Below are positions 7,278 to 9,759 of a stretch of 9,759 nt of DNA, piece after piece. This stretch comes from Alangreenwoodia sp963602445 (GTDB lineage: Bacteria; Bacillota; Clostridia; Peptostreptococcales; Anaerovoracaceae). The stretch spans positions 1 through 9,759 of the forward strand of contig CAVCIY010000104.1 in the NCBI GenBank assembly GCA_963602445.1, read 5' to 3'. Position 1 is the stretch's first letter, and every line of letters begins with the position of its first letter. A program made the translations under genes and the position numbers. The notes below the pieces were generated by a model. It had not been told where the DNA came from and searched no databases. It worked only from the letters and a program-made list of their open reading frames with translations.

Positions 7278-7460
7278 TCATTTAAAGCACGGCCTTGATT
7301 AAAGCCTGAAACAATATTTAAAGCATGACTCGGGGAAAAATATGCAGCAATGCTTAAAGAGCAGCTCGGGGGAAAATATGCAGCAATGTTTAAAGAGTGG
7401 CTCGGGGAAAAATATACAATAATGCTTTAAGAGCAGCTCGGGGAAAATATGCAGCAATGT
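7276..7460. repeat. 36-bp tandem array behind the aminopeptidase gene
   Basis: Clear units start at 7313, 7349, 7385 (36 bp each) and 7421 (35 bp), with a partial one at 7456 and a degenerate one from 7276 that touches the aminopeptidase stop codon. The conserved parts are AATGYTTAAAGAG, then CTCGGGGAAAAATATGCAGC. Even the last codons of the aminopeptidase gene (CGGAAAATTTAAAATAATCA) resemble the unit, which suggests the array grew from the gene's 3' end. Since 36 bp equals 12 codons, one frame stays open from 7303 to 7419. Within it, GGGGAAAAATATG at 7342 could start a 26-codon peptide repeating MQQCLKS. I do not call that a gene. Confidence 0.85.
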
Positions 7461-7484
7461 TTGAGGCGCTGTAAAAGAAAATGC

Positions 7485-7531
7485 CGCGAGACGCAGTCCG
7501 AGATTGCGGGTGCGTCTCGCGTTTTAATTTT
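7485..7531 (+). terminator. Strong intrinsic terminator after the aminopeptidase gene
   Basis: A perfect 11-bp stem CGCGAGACGCA / TGCGTCTCGCG (7485-7495 with 7511-7521) is capped by further CCG/CGG pairing inside the loop (7498-7500 with 7507-7509). The T-rich tract GTTTTAATTTT follows at once. It ends transcription coming from the aminopeptidase side. The A-rich 5' flank means it could also act on the other strand, but no minus-strand gene lies near. Confidence 0.92.
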
Positions 7532-7532
7532 G

Positions 7533-7590
7533 CAAGCGAATTGTACTGGAGTTTGAAAAGTTATTCGATAAATTACAAGCGATTTGTAAT
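7533..7590. promoter_or_regulatory. Duplicated CAAGCGAWTTGTA element and dyad upstream of the exonuclease promoter
   Basis: CAAGCGAATTGTA (7533-7545) recurs as CAAGCGATTTGTA (7576-7588), 12 of 13 bases identical and 43 bp apart. The second copy lies in a perfect dyad ATTACAA-N5-TTGTAAT (7572-7590). A shorter third match, TTACAAGC, is at 7618-7625, about 45 bp further on and just before the -10. Sites spaced by about four helical turns suggest a protein-binding operator, but the binding factor is unknown. Confidence 0.4.
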
Positions 7591-7630
7591 AAAAACAATC
7601 TTTGTGAATATAGCTATTTACAAGCTTGAG

Positions 7631-7639
7631 TGGTATAAT
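7631..7639 (+). promoter_or_regulatory. Extended -10 promoter of the exonuclease gene
   Basis: TGGTATAAT is a consensus extended -10 (TGn plus TATAAT at 7634-7639). No recognisable -35 is found at 16-18 bp, which extended -10 promoters can lack. It lies about 100 bp downstream of the terminator and about 100 bp upstream of the exonuclease start, so it would begin a new transcript. Confidence 0.6.
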
Positions 7640-7739
7640 AAACAGTTGTAAGATTGTTTGTTTTTAGTGAAAAGTCAGTGAATTTACACGAGAGGAGTTT
7701 TGGGTTTCACATATTTGAGTTTGTAAGGCCTGTTATGCG

Positions 7740-8438
7740 ATGAAGTACTATTTTATTGATTTTGAGATGTGTCCGGTTGAAAGAAAAATTATGGCTCAGA
7801 AGCCAGGTGAAAAATGCTCTATGGAAATCATTGAAATCGGAGTAATCAGACTAAATGAAGATTTAAAGGAAGATGCTTCGTTCAAGGCTTATGTCAAGCC
7901 TCAATTCAGCACAAGAATTACCAAAAGATATGAAAATCTTACTGGGATCACGCAGGAAATGCTTGACGGAGCAGATGATTTTCAGACAGTAATGGCGAAT
8001 TTTCTTGAATGGGTAAGTGATTCTAAGAAGGATTATGTTATTTATGCCTGGAGTGAAAATGACTTAAAGCAGCTCATGCAGGAGATGCGCGTGAAGGATA
8101 TTGCTCTATGTTCGGATATGGAATATATGACGCAGCATTGGCAGGATTTTCAAAGAGAATATTGCGATCTGTTTAAGATAGACCGTGTTCTTTCGCTTAA
8201 CAAAGCAGTGAGACTTGCAGGTCTTGATTTTGACGGGCGAAAGCATGATGCTCTTTGGGATGCGCGAAACACAGCGCAGCTGTTTGCAAGGACAAGAGAC
8301 GGTGAGGAATTTGAGGTTCTTAGGAAAAAAATTTCAGAAGTTCTGAGTCCGAAGCCGCTTACCATGTCTCTCGGAGATGTGTTGAAGGACAAGCTTGCCG
8401 CTGCCGGCTTTGACTTTGCCGACAACGAAAATGATTAG
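7740..8438 (+). CDS. DEDDh-type 3'-5' exonuclease (DnaQ/KapD-like)
   Basis: Predicted metal-dependent 3'-5' exonuclease of the ribonuclease H-like fold, acting on DNA or RNA ends; the substrate cannot be told from sequence. The five active-site residues are all visible: D7 and E9 (YFIDFEM), D108 (AWSENDLKQL), and H169 and D174 (KHDALWDA), the histidine placing it in the DEDDh branch. YENLTGIT (64-71) is the usual motif between them. Length is 232 residues; the tail after about residue 190 is extra to the core and unassigned. ATG 7740 is the first possible start in frame, since TGA at 7716 closes the frame upstream, and it places D7 at the family position. Its SD is poor (AAGG, 11 bases away); a much better GAGGAG at 7692-7697 lies 42 bases upstream. 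It probably shares a transcript with the reductase downstream. Confidence 0.88.
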   Translation: MKYYFIDFEMCPVERKIMAQKPGEKCSMEIIEIGVIRLNEDLKEDASFKAYVKPQFSTRITKRYENLTGITQEMLDGADDFQTVMANFLEWVSDSKKDYVIYAWSENDLKQLMQEMRVKDIALCSDMEYMTQHWQDFQREYCDLFKIDRVLSLNKAVRLAGLDFDGRKHDALWDARNTAQLFARTRDGEEFEVLRKKISEVLSPKPLTMSLGDVLKDKLAAAGFDFADNEND

Positions 8439-8442
8439 CGGC

Positions 8443-8550
8443 GATTGCGATGATTGCAACGATTGCGGTGATTGACGATAAACGGTGATTGCAACGATTG
8501 CGGTGATTGACGATAAACGGTGATTGCGGTGATGATTGGCGCTGATTGAC
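8443..8550. repeat. 9-bp and perfect 35-bp tandem repeat behind the exonuclease gene
   Basis: A 35-bp unit beginning TGATTGCAACGATTGC and ending GATAAACGG is present twice without mismatch (8451-8485, 8486-8520), with a decayed third copy to about 8550. Inside it, 9-bp subunits GATTGCNNN start at 8443, 8452, 8461 and 8470. The array starts within 5 bases of the exonuclease stop codon. An ATG at 8431 overlapping that stop (ATGATTAG) opens a 14-codon frame, MISGDCDDCNDCGD. The remaining bases to 8594 hold GCCGGCCGG (8561-8569) and no clear promoter: TTGACA at 8546-8551 has no -10 at suitable distance. Confidence 0.88.
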
Positions 8551-8600
8551 AGCGATGATTGCCGGCCGGAAGCGGATACTGAAAATGGGTATCAGTGAAA

Positions 8601-8605
8601 AGGAG
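8601..8605 (+). promoter_or_regulatory. Ribosome binding site that fixes the reductase start
   Basis: AGGAG lies 7 bases before ATG 8613. An upstream in-frame GTG at 8595 would have this sequence inside its coding region and has no SD of its own, so the ATG at 8613 is preferred. Confidence 0.85.
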
Positions 8606-8612
8606 TATTTAT

Positions 8613-9647
8613 ATGGGAAAGATAAATGTTACTCTCGGAAGCACAGGGATTATTACTGATAAAAATGGTTTTGGCGCACTTCCCATACAGCGTATTTCTC
8701 AGGAAAATGCAGTAAAACTTCTAAGAAAGGCCTATGAAGCGGGATTTACTTTTTTTGATACCGCAAGGCTTTATTCTGACAGCGAGGTTAAAATCGGAGA
8801 AGCATTTGACGGCTTGAGAGAAAATATTTTTATAGCAACAAAGACAGGTGCTCTTGATGCTGCTCAATTTGAAAAGGATCTTGAGACATCTCTTAAAAAT
8901 CTAAGAACCGATTATATAGATATCTATCAATTTCACAATCCTCCTTTTTGCCCAAAGCCGGGTGACGGAAGCGGACTTTATGAGGCGATGCTTAAGGCAA
9001 AGTCCGAGGGTAAGATTCGTCATATAGGGATTACAAATCACAGGTTGAAGGTAGGCGAGGAAGCTGTTTTGTCCGGACTTTATGAGACATTGCAATTTCC
9101 GTTTTCTTATATAAGCGGCGAGCAGGAACTGCACCTTGCAGAGCTTTGCGCAGAGAAGAATGTAGGCTTTATCGCAATGAAAGCGCTTGCAGGCGGACTT
9201 ATAAGCGATTCTGCCGCTGCAGCGGCTTTTATGAACAGATATGAAAATGTCCTTCCAATCTGGGGAATTCAAAGAGAGTCGGAGCTTGATGAGTTTATAT
9301 CATATATAGAAAATCCGGTCGAGATGACTTCTGAGATAGAGGATATTATAGAAAGAGACATTAGCGAGCTTGGAGGCGAATTTTGCAGAGGATGCGGATA
9401 TTGCATGCCTTGTCCCGCCGGAATCGAGATAAACAACTGCGCGCGCATGTCGCTTCTTTTGAGAAGAGCTCCTTCATCCGCAAATCTGAATGAAGAGGGA
9501 CAGGCAAAGATGAAGAAGATAGAGGATTGTCTGCATTGCGGATCATGCAAGAGCAAATGCCCGTACAATCTTGATGTACCTGCACTTCTTGCAAGAAATT
9601 ATGCGGATTACAAAAACGTGCTTGAAGGAAAAACATGCGTTGATTAA
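8613..9647 (+). CDS. Aldo/keto reductase with C-terminal two-cluster [4Fe-4S] ferredoxin-like domain
   Basis: Predicted NAD(P)H-linked aldo/keto reductase; the substrate is unknown. The TIM barrel (1 to about 240) has the catalytic tetrad D49 (FFDTARLYS), Y54, K77 (ATKTG) and H108 (YQFHNP). The C-terminal part holds eight cysteines in the two-cluster pattern: C258, C261, C264, C267 (CRGCGYCMPCP) and C306, C309, C312, C316 (CLHCGSCKSKCP). They should ligate two [4Fe-4S] clusters and couple the reductase to an electron carrier or partner. This fusion is a known COG1453-type architecture common in anaerobes. The start is set by AGGAG; a GTG at 8595 would add six residues. The length of 344 residues is normal for the fused type. 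It follows the exonuclease across a repeat-filled 174-bp gap with no terminator seen. The gene closes with TAATGA, a double stop. Confidence 0.92.
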   Translation: MGKINVTLGSTGIITDKNGFGALPIQRISQENAVKLLRKAYEAGFTFFDTARLYSDSEVKIGEAFDGLRENIFIATKTGALDAAQFEKDLETSLKNLRTDYIDIYQFHNPPFCPKPGDGSGLYEAMLKAKSEGKIRHIGITNHRLKVGEEAVLSGLYETLQFPFSYISGEQELHLAELCAEKNVGFIAMKALAGGLISDSAAAAAFMNRYENVLPIWGIQRESELDEFISYIENPVEMTSEIEDIIERDISELGGEFCRGCGYCMPCPAGIEINNCARMSLLLRRAPSSANLNEEGQAKMKKIEDCLHCGSCKSKCPYNLDVPALLARNYADYKNVLEGKTCVD

Positions 9648-9677
9648 TGAAGCTTTTTGCAATTGATCAGTAAAGCA

Positions 9678-9759
9678 GTCAGCTGTTTGAGAAAGTTCGG
9701 CAGCTGTTTTGGAAAGCTTGTCAGCTGCTTGAGAAAGTTCGGCAGCTGTTTTGGAAAGC
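9678..9759. repeat. 21/42-bp tandem array behind the reductase gene, cut by the window end
   Basis: Units alternate between GTCAGCTGTTTGAGAAAGTT-C (9678-9698, 9720-9740) and GGCAGCTGTTTTGGAAAGCT-T (9699-9719, 9741-9759 incomplete). This is a 21-bp unit with a 42-bp super-period, and CAGCTG recurs in each. The array starts about 30 bp after the stop codon and continues past the right edge. The reductase frame beyond its double stop stays open through the array, repeating SCLRKFG/SCFGKLV. There is no good start or SD, so no gene is called. Confidence 0.88.

Noticed and set aside
8546..8580. TTGACA with GATACT as a promoter for the reductase gene
   Set aside because: The spacing is 23 bp, too long, and TTGACA arises from the local GATTGAC repeat units.

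Overview
The window reads as a chromosomal segment of a low-to-moderate GC Gram-positive anaerobe, most likely class Clostridia. This rests on purine-rich Shine-Dalgarno (SD) sequences, a single-chain pyruvate carboxylase, a thermotoga/bacillus-type DAHP synthase with an N-terminal regulatory domain, a clostridial-style M29 aminopeptidase and an aldo/keto reductase fused to a two-cluster ferredoxin-like tail. A narrower placement, such as the Eubacteriales Family XIII group, would be a guess. All six genes lie on the + strand and look intact. No phage, IS, CRISPR or RNA gene was seen.

Layout: pyruvate carboxylase (192-3662); a 457-bp gap with a repeat, a possible promoter and operator, a hairpin and a 30-bp repeat array that ends at the next SD; DAHP synthase (4120-5133); a 256-bp gap filled by a 17/20-bp repeat array; purine nucleoside phosphorylase DeoD (5390-6103); a 64-bp gap made of three 15-bp units; M29 aminopeptidase (6168-7277); a 462-bp gap with a 36-bp array, a strong intrinsic terminator, operator-like repeats and an extended -10 promoter; DEDDh exonuclease (7740-8438); a gap with a 9-bp/35-bp repeat; aldo/keto reductase (8613-9647); and a 21/42-bp array that runs off the window.

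The genes are housekeeping functions of central metabolism and salvage: oxaloacetate supply, entry to the shikimate pathway, nucleoside phosphorolysis, peptide turnover, nucleic acid trimming and a redox enzyme. They do not form one pathway. The layout suggests pyc alone, then aroF-deoD-aminopeptidase possibly read through to the terminator at 7485-7531, then exonuclease plus reductase from the promoter near 7634. This grouping is inferred from spacing and the few signals visible.

The most unusual aspect is the DNA between the genes. Every intergenic gap carries a degenerate tandem repeat, each with its own sequence and period, and several run from just behind a stop codon to the SD of the next gene. 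Several arrays contain repeated SD-plus-ATG modules, in-phase mini open frames or palindromic octamers. I know of no named repeat family that matches; this is the feature most worth following up.
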